Shown here piece after piece: positions 18,151-27,946 of a DNA stretch of 64,000 nucleotides. The position numbers were made by a program, and so were the translations under genes. The notes beneath the pieces were generated by a model. The model saw nothing but the letters and a program-made list of their open reading frames with translations, had not been told where the DNA came from and searched no databases. Within the stretch, counting starts at the first letter, position 1. Every line of letters starts with the position of its first letter. The stretch is from Amycolatopsis sp. FDAARGOS 1241. GTDB lineage: Bacteria; Actinomycetota; Actinomycetes; Mycobacteriales; Pseudonocardiaceae. Where the stretch lies: contig NZ_CP069526.1 of NCBI RefSeq assembly GCF_016889705.1, positions 4,464,001 through 4,528,000 on the forward strand, in the 5' to 3' direction.

Positions 18151-18421
18151 GACCAGCCGGCAACAGGACGGCACGCCCTTCGTCACGGCAACGGGCGAAA
18201 TCGACCTGAGCAACGTCACCGGCTTCACGTGGGCACTCGCCGACGCCACCGCCGCCGGCGCGGTCACGATCGACCTGCGCGGCGTGGGCTACATCGACAG
18301 CGCAGCCATCAACGCGCTGTTCACCCACGCCGACGGCGTCAGCCGGGTCCTCGCCCACCCGCTGCTCATGCCCGTGCTCACCGTCAGCGGGCTCACCGGG
18401 CTCATCGACGTCGAGCGCTGA
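18128..18421 (+). CDS. STAS-domain anti-sigma factor antagonist
   Basis: ATG 18128 starts inside the end of the SpoIIE/ATPase gene. The 97-residue protein contains TGEIDLSNVTGFTWAL and VTIDLRGVGYIDSAAINALFTHA, with the Ser of the DSAA switch motif. The overlap suggests that this antagonist is the direct substrate of the upstream ATPase domain. It is short for the family but complete in its core. Confidence 0.88.
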   Translation: MTSPLTLETSRQQDGTPFVTATGEIDLSNVTGFTWALADATAAGAVTIDLRGVGYIDSAAINALFTHADGVSRVLAHPLLMPVLTVSGLTGLIDVER

Positions 18422-18450
18422 CCGTTTTCGGCGATGGTCGGTCATCGCTC

Positions 18451-18474
18451 GTTTGGGCGTCGCCCGCCGGGGTA
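18451..18474 (+). promoter_or_regulatory. SigB/SigF-type general-stress promoter
   Basis: GTTT at 18451-18454, a 15-nt spacer, and GGGTA at 18470-18474 match the consensus known for actinobacterial SigB/SigF-type stress sigma factors (GTTT-N14-16-GGGTA). It sits 116 bp upstream of the STAS gene at 18590, inside the partner-switching cluster, as expected for autoregulation by the controlled sigma factor. Confidence 0.65.
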
Positions 18475-18589
18475 GCCCTGGTGCACGCAGTTCCCGACTT
18501 CAGGACGGTGCACTTCCCATGACCGGTCCGCTCACCCGCACCTCGCGCCCTCGCTCGCGCGGCCCCGCCGCCGAAGTGAGCGTGTCGCC

Positions 18590-18994
18590 GTGAGCACCGC
18601 GTTCCAGCCCGACCGGCTCCAGCTCCTGCGTTCCCTCGACGACGGCACCATCGTGCTCACCCTGACCGGCGAACTGGACGCCGGCACGACGGTGAAGCTC
18701 GTCGAGACCACCACCCAGATCCTCGCCGCCGACCCCGAAGTGCTGGTACTGGACCTGTCCTCGCTGTCGTTCCTCTCCATCGTCGGCGCCCGGACGGTGC
18801 GCTGCCTGCACGCCAGCGGCGGCGCGACCCGCCTGCGCGTGGTCACCGGCTTCCGCCCGGTCGTGCGCGACTTCCTCCACGCCGCCGGCTTCGACGCCGT
18901 GCTGGACTGCTACCGCACCCGCCTCGAGGCGATCGTCGCGGGCGGGCGCGCCGAGTTCGTCACCAACGCGCAAGCCTGCTGGGACGCGAGCTGA
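18590..18994 (+). CDS. STAS-domain anti-sigma factor antagonist
   Basis: GTG 18590 gives 134 residues with the STAS pattern: TGELDAGTTVKLVETT, then VLVLDLSSLSFLSIVGARTVRCL. The usual phosphorylatable position reads LSIVGA, so a Ser is still present near it. A longer C-terminal tail (to QACWDAS) extends beyond the usual core. It has its own stress-type promoter at 18451. It is the third STAS protein within 2.2 kb, so the cluster may integrate several signals onto one or more sigma factors. Confidence 0.87.
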   Translation: MSTAFQPDRLQLLRSLDDGTIVLTLTGELDAGTTVKLVETTTQILAADPEVLVLDLSSLSFLSIVGARTVRCLHASGGATRLRVVTGFRPVVRDFLHAAGFDAVLDCYRTRLEAIVAGGRAEFVTNAQACWDAS

Positions 18995-19140
18995 CCTGCT
19001 CCGGCAACGGACCGCGGCTTCAGCCCAGCGCCGGTCGCCCCGGTCATGCCGATCGGTTTCCCCGTCCGGTCAACGGTTTTCCGCGGCCCCGGCCCGTCCG
19101 GGTGCCGGTGTCTCGTCCAAGGTGGACCACGTCAGTCGAG

Positions 19141-20352
19141 CTACGCGGGTCGTCTCGTGGCGACCAGCAGGGCGACGTCGTCGTGGGCGGGGGTGGAGCC
19201 GACGAGCGCGGCCATGACGTACGCGCACACCGTGTCCGGATCGCCGGTGGTCATGGCGTCGGTCAGGCGGCGGAAGCGGTCGTCGAGGTCGGCATCGCGG
19301 CGTTCGACGAGGCCGTCGGTGTAGAAGGCGAGCGCGCAGCCCGGCGGCAGGGTCACCTCGGTGTCGTGCCGGGCCGAAGGCGGCAGACCCAGACCCACCG
19401 GCAGATCAGGCCGGACGTCCAGCAGCCGGGCCGGCGCGCCGGGTGCGGCGAGCACGGGCGGCGGATGCCCGGCCAGGGACAGGGTGATGGTCTTGCGGCC
19501 GGGCGGCACGATCCCGTAGGCGACCGTGGCCATGATGCCCTGCTCGAAGTGGTTGATCTTGCGGCTCAGCTTGCCCAGCGCCTCCGCCGGGCTCATGGCG
19601 TCGAGCGCATAGGCCCGCAGCGCGCTGCGCAACCGCCCCATGACGACGGCGGCGCCGAGTCCGTGACCGGCGACGTCACCCATCACGATGCCGATCCGGT
19701 CGCCCGGCAGCGGGAACACGTCGTACCAATCGCCGCCGACCGCGGTGTCCGCACCGGGCACGTAGCGGGCGGCGAAGTCCACGCCCGGCACCGACGGGAT
19801 CCGCACCGGCAGCAGGCTCCGCTGCAGCGCGGTCGCCGCCGCGCGATCCTCGTTGGCCGTCTCGGCCCGCAGGGTCAGGGCCAGCTGGGACGCCGCAACC
19901 TGCAGCAGCTCGATGTCGTCCTCGTCGAACGCCCGGACCGTCGTGGATCCGATGTGCAGGACGCCGACGAGCTCGTCGCGCGCGAGCATCGGCACGCCCA
20001 GCAGCACCTTGAGACCGCGTTCCCACAGCAGCGCGTTGACCACGGTCGACTCGTCCACGTGATCGATGACCACCGGCGTCCGCTGCGCCGCCACCCGGCC
20101 CGCGAACCCGGCGCCGACCGGAACCCGCACGCCCTGGAAGACCTCTTCTTCGATGCCGGCGGACGCGATCGCGGTCAGCTGACCCGCGGCCGCGTCGTGC
20201 CGCAGCACGGTGGCGGTGTCGACGCCGAACAGATCCCGCACCCGCTCCAGCATCGTGTGCAGCAAGTTTTCCAGCTCCAAGCGCCCGAGCGTCGCGTCGG
20301 TGAACGCTTCGAGCCGTTGCAGCCGGTCGCGAAGGCCGGGTTTGACGGACAT
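19141..20352 (-). CDS. GAF-domain PP2C/SpoIIE-type serine phosphatase
   Basis: ATG 20352 follows GAGGTG, giving 403 residues. A GAF domain (about residues 25-170) precedes a full SpoIIE phosphatase domain (about 185-400) with FAARYVPGADTAVGGDWYDVFPL, MGDVAGHGLGAA, FYTDGLVERRD and HDDVALLVATR, so all metal-binding Asp motifs are present. It is an RsbU-like environmental input that dephosphorylates STAS antagonists. It is the only complete phosphatase in the cluster and probably serves the three STAS proteins at 16880-18994. Confidence 0.92.
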   Translation of the reverse strand: MSVKPGLRDRLQRLEAFTDATLGRLELENLLHTMLERVRDLFGVDTATVLRHDAAAGQLTAIASAGIEEEVFQGVRVPVGAGFAGRVAAQRTPVVIDHVDESTVVNALLWERGLKVLLGVPMLARDELVGVLHIGSTTVRAFDEDDIELLQVAASQLALTLRAETANEDRAAATALQRSLLPVRIPSVPGVDFAARYVPGADTAVGGDWYDVFPLPGDRIGIVMGDVAGHGLGAAVVMGRLRSALRAYALDAMSPAEALGKLSRKINHFEQGIMATVAYGIVPPGRKTITLSLAGHPPPVLAAPGAPARLLDVRPDLPVGLGLPPSARHDTEVTLPPGCALAFYTDGLVERRDADLDDRFRRLTDAMTTGDPDTVCAYVMAALVGSTPAHDDVALLVATRRPA

Positions 20353-20546
20353 CACCTCAGGCTACTGGGCACTCCACCCCGGCCGCCGATCCGGAGCGCG
20401 TGACCAGCGGCTCAGTCCCGGGCCCGCGGCAGGCCGGGGCAGGGGTCGAAGCCGGCGGCAAACTCGGCGTCACGACCCGGACCCAGCTGCCGCGCCTCGA
20501 CCGGCGCGAGTCCGATTCGGACTGATCGGTCGTTGTCGAGGGGCGC

Positions 20547-21284
20547 TCAGCCTTGCCGGGCGGGCCGGATGGTGAGGTCGCCGATTTCGACGTCGTCGGG
20601 TTGCTCGATGGCGAACGCGACGGCGCGCGCGACGGCGTCCGGGCTGATGCCGAGGGTCGCCATGGCGTGCTGGGCTTGGGCGCGCTGGTCGGGGTCGTCG
20701 AGGTGGTCGAGGAGTTCGGTGCGGACGAACCCCGGCGAGATCGAGGTCGTGCGCAGGACGCCGTCGGTGGACTCCTGGCGCAGGGCTTCCAGCAGCGTGC
20801 GCACGGCGTTCTTCGTCCCCGCGTACACGGCTTGGGTCGGCACGATCTTCAGCCCCGACGTGGACACCGTGGTGACGAAGTGGCCGCGCCCCTGACGGCG
20901 GAACACCGGCAGCGCGGCGGCGATGCCGTGCAGCACGCCGCGCAGGTTGACGTCGATCATCGCGTCCCAGTCGTCGACGTCGAGGTTCGCCACGGGTGCG
21001 GTCCGGGCGACTCCGGCGTTGCTCACCAGCACGTCCAGGCGACCGAACCGGTCCACCGCCAGGGCCACCAGCGCCTCCGGATCGGCCCGCCGGGTGACGT
21101 CGACTTCGAGCAGCTCCGCGCGGCCGCCCTCGGCCCGGATCCGCGTCACCAGCGAGCCGAGCCGGTCGGTGCGCCGGGCGCCGAGCACCACCGCCGCGCC
21201 ACGGCCCGCCAGTTCCAGTGCGGTCGCCGCGCCGATCCCGCTGCTCGCGCCGGTGATGGCGACAACCTTGTCCAGCGTGCTCAT
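20547..21284 (-). CDS. SDR-family NAD(P)-dependent oxidoreductase
   Basis: The 245-residue protein has the classical SDR signatures: ITGASSGIGAATALEL (cofactor binding), LVSNAGVART (NAG motif), and YAGTKNAV supplying the YxxxK pair. It is intact, unlike the SDR at 6.4 kb. It is divergent from a TetR regulator whose candidate operator lies between the two genes, so it is the likely regulated enzyme. The substrate is not predictable. Confidence 0.92.
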   Translation of the reverse strand: MSTLDKVVAITGASSGIGAATALELAGRGAAVVLGARRTDRLGSLVTRIRAEGGRAELLEVDVTRRADPEALVALAVDRFGRLDVLVSNAGVARTAPVANLDVDDWDAMIDVNLRGVLHGIAAALPVFRRQGRGHFVTTVSTSGLKIVPTQAVYAGTKNAVRTLLEALRQESTDGVLRTTSISPGFVRTELLDHLDDPDQRAQAQHAMATLGISPDAVARAVAFAIEQPDDVEIGDLTIRPARQG

Positions 21285-21313
21285 CGAGCCGCCTCCTGCC
21301 CTAAGCTGACAAC

Positions 21314-21344
21314 TGTCCGGTTACGGTTTCCACCGTACCGGACA
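21314..21344. promoter_or_regulatory. Inverted repeat, candidate TetR operator
   Basis: TGTCCGGTTACGGT (21314-21327) and ACCGTACCGGACA (21332-21344) form an inverted repeat with one base missing in the right arm. A related half site, TTGTCCAGTTAA, follows at about 21346. The repeat lies between the divergent SDR (start 21284) and TetR (start 21384) genes, the usual place for a TetR operator. Confidence 0.6.
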
Positions 21345-21383
21345 CTTGTCCAGTTAACTCCCAGGGGAAAGGCGGGTCGCGCC

Positions 21384-21944
21384 GTGGCGAGTCGTGAGCT
21401 CAGGTCCGATGCGGTCGCCAACCGCGACCGCATCATCGAGGTCGCCCGGACCGAACTGGGCAAGGCCAACGGCGCCGTCGCCGACCTGAAACTGCACGCG
21501 ATCGCCAAGGCGGCCGGCGTGGGACAAGGCACCCTCTACCGACACTTCCCCACCCGCGAGCACCTGCTGGCCGAGGTGTACCGGGACGAGCTGACCCAGC
21601 TCGTCGACGCCGTGGCACCCCTGCTGGCACGACAGGCCCCACTCGAGGCATTGACGTGCTGGTTGGACCGCCTGCTCGAGTACGCGCGCGTCAAGCGCGG
21701 CGTCATGGCAGCCATCGAGGCCTCGGCCTGGCACGACCTCTACTCAGACCAGCACCACCGGCTCGACGAAGCACTCGGAACACTGCTCGATCGAGGGAAA
21801 GCCGCCGGCCAAGTCCGCGCAGGCGTCGACGCCACCGACGTGCTCCTCCTCCTGGGCGCGTTGTCACGCGTCCCGGAGTCCGAATGGGACGCCCGGGCGC
21901 CCACGATCGTCGCGGTCATCGTCGACGGGCTCCGCCCCCACTGA
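21384..21944 (+). CDS. TetR-family transcriptional regulator
   Basis: GTG 21384 gives 186 residues. The N-terminal helix-turn-helix (about residues 12-58) contains NRDRIIEVARTEL and IAKAAGVGQGTLYRHFPTREHLLAEVY, the standard TetR recognition region. The C-terminal ligand domain is all-helical (SAWHDLYSDQHHRLDEALGTLL). It is divergent from the SDR gene at 20547, with a matching inverted repeat between them, so it probably represses that gene and itself. Confidence 0.92.
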   Translation: MASRELRSDAVANRDRIIEVARTELGKANGAVADLKLHAIAKAAGVGQGTLYRHFPTREHLLAEVYRDELTQLVDAVAPLLARQAPLEALTCWLDRLLEYARVKRGVMAAIEASAWHDLYSDQHHRLDEALGTLLDRGKAAGQVRAGVDATDVLLLLGALSRVPESEWDARAPTIVAVIVDGLRPH

Positions 21945-21952
21945 GCGAGCGC

Positions 21953-22144
21953 TCAAGCGCCACGACCCGTGCTGCGCTGCAATTCGTCGATCCGCTCCGA
22001 CGCCTCCGCCTTGGTGAGCTCCTCCGGCACCTCCTCACCGGCCTCCTGGGCCAGCGTCTGCAGGTACGACTTCTGCGGACCGGTCATGGGCTCGTCGCCG
22101 GTCGTCCAGTCGCTCGGGTCCTTCCGCGGGTTCGGATCGGTCAT
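21953..22144 (-). CDS. DUF3072 small protein
   Basis: ATG 22144 is preceded by an excellent AAGGAGG. The 63-residue acidic protein contains DWTTGDEPMTGPQKSYLQTL and LTKAEASERIDELQ, which match DUF3072, a short actinobacterial family of unknown function. It is convergent with the TetR gene (8-bp gap). The 175 bp upstream are shared with the furA promoter region. Confidence 0.85.
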   Translation of the reverse strand: MTDPNPRKDPSDWTTGDEPMTGPQKSYLQTLAQEAGEEVPEELTKAEASERIDELQRSTGRGA

Positions 22145-22288
22145 CACGTCCTCCTTTCGAACACCTGTTCGCTCACGCCTCCGACCATACCCCAGGGGTC
22201 CGACAGTCGCCGGTCACCGCGCCCGGCTCGAATTCGCACGCATGACCGCGGCGCCCGTGGGGTACCCGCCGCGGGTGCACAACCTGAG

Positions 22289-22301
22289 TTGATCCAATCA
22301 A
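22289..22301. promoter_or_regulatory. Inverted repeat TTGATCCAATCAA upstream of furA
   Basis: TTGAT-CCA-ATCAA is a perfect AT-rich inverted repeat, 18 bp before the furA start and in a GC-rich surrounding. FurA regulators of actinobacteria autoregulate by binding AT-rich sites just upstream of furA-katG, so this is the likely FurA operator and may overlap the promoter. Confidence 0.6.
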
Positions 22302-22319
22302 GACTGAGACGGGTACCCG

Positions 22320-22739
22320 ATGTCCGAGCCAGAGGCGCAGTTGCGAGAGGTCTCGTTGCGCGTGACGCGGCCGCGGCTTGCCGTGCTCGCGGCGCTGCGC
22401 GGTCATCCGCACGTGGACACCGAGACGGTGATCACGTTGGTGCGGGCCGATCTTCCCTCGGTTTCGCACCAGGCGGTCTACGACGTCCTGCGGGCGCTCA
22501 CCGACGCCGGGCTGGTGCGCCGCATCCAGCCGGCCGGGGCGAACGCGCGGTACGAGACCCGCGTGGGCGACAACCACCACCACGTGGTGTGCCGTTCGTG
22601 CGGTGCGATCGAGGACGTCGACTGCACCGTCGGCTCGGCGCCCTGTCTCACCGCTTCCGAAGACCACGGCTACGTGATCGACGAGGCGGAGGTCGTCTTC
22701 TGGGGCCGGTGCCCCCGCTGCGCGGCCGAAAACACCTGA
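22320..22739 (+). CDS. furA: Fur-family redox/iron regulator of catalase-peroxidase
   Basis: ATG 22320 gives 139 residues. A winged helix-turn-helix (about residues 10-80: LRVTRPRLAVLAAL, VSHQAVYDVLRALTDAGLVRRI) is followed by the dimerisation/metal domain with DNHHHVVCRSCGAIEDVDC and a C-terminal CPRC. The HHHxxCxxC arrangement and the position 24 bp upstream of katG identify it as FurA, a repressor of the furA-katG operon that is relieved by peroxide. Confidence 0.93.
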   Translation: MSEPEAQLREVSLRVTRPRLAVLAALRGHPHVDTETVITLVRADLPSVSHQAVYDVLRALTDAGLVRRIQPAGANARYETRVGDNHHHVVCRSCGAIEDVDCTVGSAPCLTASEDHGYVIDEAEVVFWGRCPRCAAENT

Positions 22740-25028
<2,289 letters not shown>

Positions 25029-25049
25029 CCGGCCACCCCGGGTGGCCGG
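25029..25049. terminator. Hairpin downstream of katG
   Basis: CCGGCCACC-CCG-GGTGGCCGG forms a 9-bp perfect stem with a 3-nt loop directly after the katG stop. It lies before the convergent transporter gene, so it may terminate both directions. Confidence 0.6.
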
Positions 25050-25073
25050 CTCGGAGGTGCGGCCACCCGGGTG

Positions 25074-27056
25074 TCAGTCCACTGTGGACGCAAGCCGCAG
25101 GCGCGGGTCGAACTCCGTCGGGCCGTCGGCGGTGAGTTCGACCGGGCTCGCCGCCGGTTCGTAGCTCGTCACGACGATCCGGTACCGGCCCGGAGCCAGG
25201 CCATCGACGACGTAGTGGCCCGCGTCGTCGGTGACGACGATGCGCTGGACTTCCCCGGCGGCGTCCAGGACGGTGACCTGGGCGCCGCTGAACGGGCCCG
25301 GATCGGCGCGGACCGTGCCGGCCAGGCGGACCGAACGGGGCAGGACGACGTCCTCCCGCACCGGGTCGGAGCCGACCGTCACGTGGCGGGCGATCGGGGC
25401 GTAGCCGGGACCGGTGACGAGGAGCAGGTACGTGCCGGTGGGTGCGGCCAGCGCGAAGGTGCCGTCCGCGCCCGTGGCGGTGCGCCGGACCTGGTGGGTC
25501 TCCAGCGACGTGAGCGTCACCGCGGCTTCTTCACCCGGTGCGAGGCCCCGCACGGTGCCGGACACGGTGTCCGCGAGACGACGCTCGTGCGCCACCGGTT
25601 CCGGTGCGGCCTCGCGCTCCGGCTGCGGAGTGGGCTTCTTGCGGGAGCGCGACAACACGACGTCCGCCAAGCCGACCAGCAGCGCGAGCGTGACCAGCGC
25701 CGTCGAGCCGATCAGGCCGAGTGCGGCCGCGCCGTGGTAGTCGCCGTGGGATCGGCTCAGCTGCCCGAAGAAAAGCGAACCGCCCAGCGCGGTGCCGATC
25801 GCCGAGCCGATGCGCTGCGCCGTCTGCAGGACGCCGGCCGCGGTACCGCCTTCGGCGGGCGGGACGTCTTCCAGCGCGAGCGTCGAGTTCGGGGCGATGA
25901 CCAGGCCGCTGCCGAAGCCCGCGACGAACAGCGGCCCGGCGATCACGAGCGCGGTGCCGGCGCCGAGGTAGTCCCGCACGATCCACGCCGTGCCGGCGAG
26001 ACCGAGCGCCGCGAGCAGGTTGCCGAGGACGACCATGGGCCGGCCAAGCCGGTGCACGAGCCGCCCGCCGATCGCGGGCGAAATCGCCGAACCGATCGCG
26101 AACGCGAGCATCGACGCGCCCGACTCGAGCGCCGAATAGCCCTGGCCCTGCTGGAAGAACAGCGTCAAAACCAGGAAAATCCCGGTGAACCCGGCAAAGT
26201 ACACCAAACCGAGCAGCGAACCCATGGTGTAGCTGCGGAAACTCAGCAGCTTCAGGTTCACCAGGGGGTGCTTGTCCCGGTCGCCGAGCCGGCGTTGCCA
26301 CAGCACGAACACGATGAGCAACCCCGCCGCGACGCCCATCACCCACCACCGCGGCTGCGCGGCCTGCTCCTCCTCTTCGACCAGCGGCAGCATCACCGCC
26401 ACGACCGCCGCGCCGAGCAGGACTGTGCCCAGCAGGTCCGGTGCGCGTTTCGGGCCGAGGCGCACGTCCTTGGGCAGCAGCCGCAGGCCGAACAGGATCG
26501 CGAGGATGCCGATCGGCAGGTTGACGTAGAAGACGTACCGCCAGCCCTCGTCGACGCCGAACCCCTGGATCAGCAGGCCGCCCAGCACCGGCCCGATGGC
26601 CGTCGACAGGCCGACCACCGCGCCGAACGCGCCGAACGCCTTGCCCCGCTCGCGGCCCGAGAACAGCTGCTGCATCATGCCGATGACCTGCGGGTTGAGC
26701 AGGCCGCCCGCGACGCCCTGTGCCAGCCGCGCGACGACCAGCCACGTCGCGTTCGGCGCCGCCCCGCACAGCGCGCTCGTCACCACGAACAACGCCAGCC
26801 CCAGCAGGAACATCTTCCGGCGCCCGTAGTCGTCGCCGAGCCGCCCGGCCGGCACGAGCGCGAGCCCGAACGTCAGCGCGTAACCGGACACGACCCACGA
26901 CACGTCGGCGGGTGTGGCGCCGATCCCGTGCTCCATCGACGGCAGCGCGACGTTGACGATGCTGACGTCCAGCAGGGTCATGAAGCCGGCGATCAGGCAG
27001 ACCCACAACGCCCGCCACCGCCGCGGATCCGGCTCCGGCGTGGGGAAAGCGCTCAC
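25074..27056 (-). CDS. DHA2-type MFS transporter with two C-terminal carboxypeptidase-regulatory-like domains
   Basis: GTG 27056 is the preferred start; GTG 27083 would add nine residues. Residues about 15-490 form a 14-helix DHA2 (EmrB/QacA-like) drug:proton antiporter with LDVSIVNVALPSM in helix 1, GRLGDDYGRRKMFLLG in loop 2-3 and the motif C-like GLSTAIGPVLGGLL. A basic linker (SRSRKKPTPQPE) then leads to about 165 residues with two beta-sandwich repeats (VSGTVRGLAPGE... and LAGTVRADPGPFSGAQVTVLDAAG). They resemble carboxypeptidase regulatory/SpaA-like folds, here predicted on the cytoplasmic side. The gene is intact. Confidence 0.88.
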   Translation of the reverse strand: MSAFPTPEPDPRRWRALWVCLIAGFMTLLDVSIVNVALPSMEHGIGATPADVSWVVSGYALTFGLALVPAGRLGDDYGRRKMFLLGLALFVVTSALCGAAPNATWLVVARLAQGVAGGLLNPQVIGMMQQLFSGRERGKAFGAFGAVVGLSTAIGPVLGGLLIQGFGVDEGWRYVFYVNLPIGILAILFGLRLLPKDVRLGPKRAPDLLGTVLLGAAVVAVMLPLVEEEEQAAQPRWWVMGVAAGLLIVFVLWQRRLGDRDKHPLVNLKLLSFRSYTMGSLLGLVYFAGFTGIFLVLTLFFQQGQGYSALESGASMLAFAIGSAISPAIGGRLVHRLGRPMVVLGNLLAALGLAGTAWIVRDYLGAGTALVIAGPLFVAGFGSGLVIAPNSTLALEDVPPAEGGTAAGVLQTAQRIGSAIGTALGGSLFFGQLSRSHGDYHGAAALGLIGSTALVTLALLVGLADVVLSRSRKKPTPQPEREAAPEPVAHERRLADTVSGTVRGLAPGEEAAVTLTSLETHQVRRTATGADGTFALAAPTGTYLLLVTGPGYAPIARHVTVGSDPVREDVVLPRSVRLAGTVRADPGPFSGAQVTVLDAAGEVQRIVVTDDAGHYVVDGLAPGRYRIVVTSYEPAASPVELTADGPTEFDPRLRLASTVD

Positions 27057-27181
27057 TGGACCACCCGCGGTGAGTACGGACACCTGACGGCGTCAACGGT
27101 ACCCACCCGCAGTTGCCCCGCGTGACGGCGCCGGTGGCGGCATGGCGAAGATCACCGGGCCTCCCCCTCCCCGCCGAAAGG

Positions 27182-27719
27182 TCAGCTCACGTCGCTACCG
27201 CCGGGGCTGTCGAGAGCGCTGAAGTCCGTGGGTGCGTGATCCCCGTCGGGGTCTGCGGAAGGCCGCCGAATCACCGGCCTTCGTGAGCTCACCGTGGGCG
27301 CCGATCCGCCAGGCGGCGACCTTGCCCGAGCCGGGCAGGACGTTGGAGGGGTTCTTGCCGTCCGGGTTGAGACCGAGGTCGAGCGGAGTGCTGCGAGCCG
27401 GCACGGCGGTGCTGATCGGGGTCAGGCGCCCGTCACGGGCGATCCGATAGCTGCCGGCCGCACCGGTGGGGTGGCCGTCCTCCACGCCGCCGCCGACGAA
27501 TTCGGCGAAGTCGACGTTGCCGGTGGGGCGCCGGTTGCCCGAGCGGTGCACCAGGGCCTTCGTCGGCACGCATCCCACGTTCGGGCAGGTGCCGCCGTAC
27601 ATCTCGGGCGACTGCTCGACCACCACCCGCTTGCCGAGCCGGGCCATCGCCCCTGCCGCGGCCTTGCCGCCCTTGCCGAACCCGATGACCAGCAGGTCGG
27701 CTCTCTCGACACTCTCCAT
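27182..27719 (-). pseudogene. Hybrid remnant: FAD oxidoreductase N-terminus joined to beta-propeller C-terminus
   Basis: ATG 27719 begins a pyridine nucleotide-disulphide oxidoreductase: LLVIGFGKGGKAAAGAMA (FAD-binding) and GGTCPNVGCVPTKALVHR (redox-active CxxxxC). After about 60 residues the homology ends. The second part, SYRIARDGRLTPIS...LDLGLNPDGK...GKVAAWRIGAHGELTKAG, belongs to a lactonase/YVTN-type beta-propeller, with a further frameshift before its natural end (DHAPTDFSALDSPGGSDVS, stop at 27184-27182). It therefore appears to be two unrelated gene fragments fused by a deletion. Confidence 0.65.
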
Positions 27720-27764
27720 GATTCGGCCCTCTGCCCGTGTCGCCTGCGATACGGGCGGATCGAG

Positions 27765-27830
27765 CCCATCTCGAGGGCTCCTTCGCGTCGAGGAACGCCC
27801 GGGCGCCGGTCCCCTGCCGGATGTCACCGG
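27765..27830 (-). pseudogene. Possible enoyl-CoA hydratase C-terminal fragment
   Basis: A short minus-strand reading, DIRQGTGARAFLDAKEPSRW, resembles the EGxRAFLEKRxP tail common in enoyl-CoA hydratases. There is no start, stop or further domain within 27720-27946, and this stretch otherwise shows no gene. Together with the neighbouring hybrid it points to a site of repeated deletion. Confidence 0.2.
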
Positions 27831-27946
27831 GGTGGTGCCCGGGGAGTTCCACGGCGCGAGGTGCGCGCTACCGCCGACGCTGTGGCCGCAATCGGAGGAG
27901 TGCGCGGATGGTGTCCGGCGTCGTGATCGGGATCAGTCCCGAGAGG

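Noticed and set aside
25071..27125. 684-codon open frame antisense to the DHA2 transporter
   Set aside because: Same reason: shadow of a clear 14-helix transporter with biased, repetitive amino-acid content.
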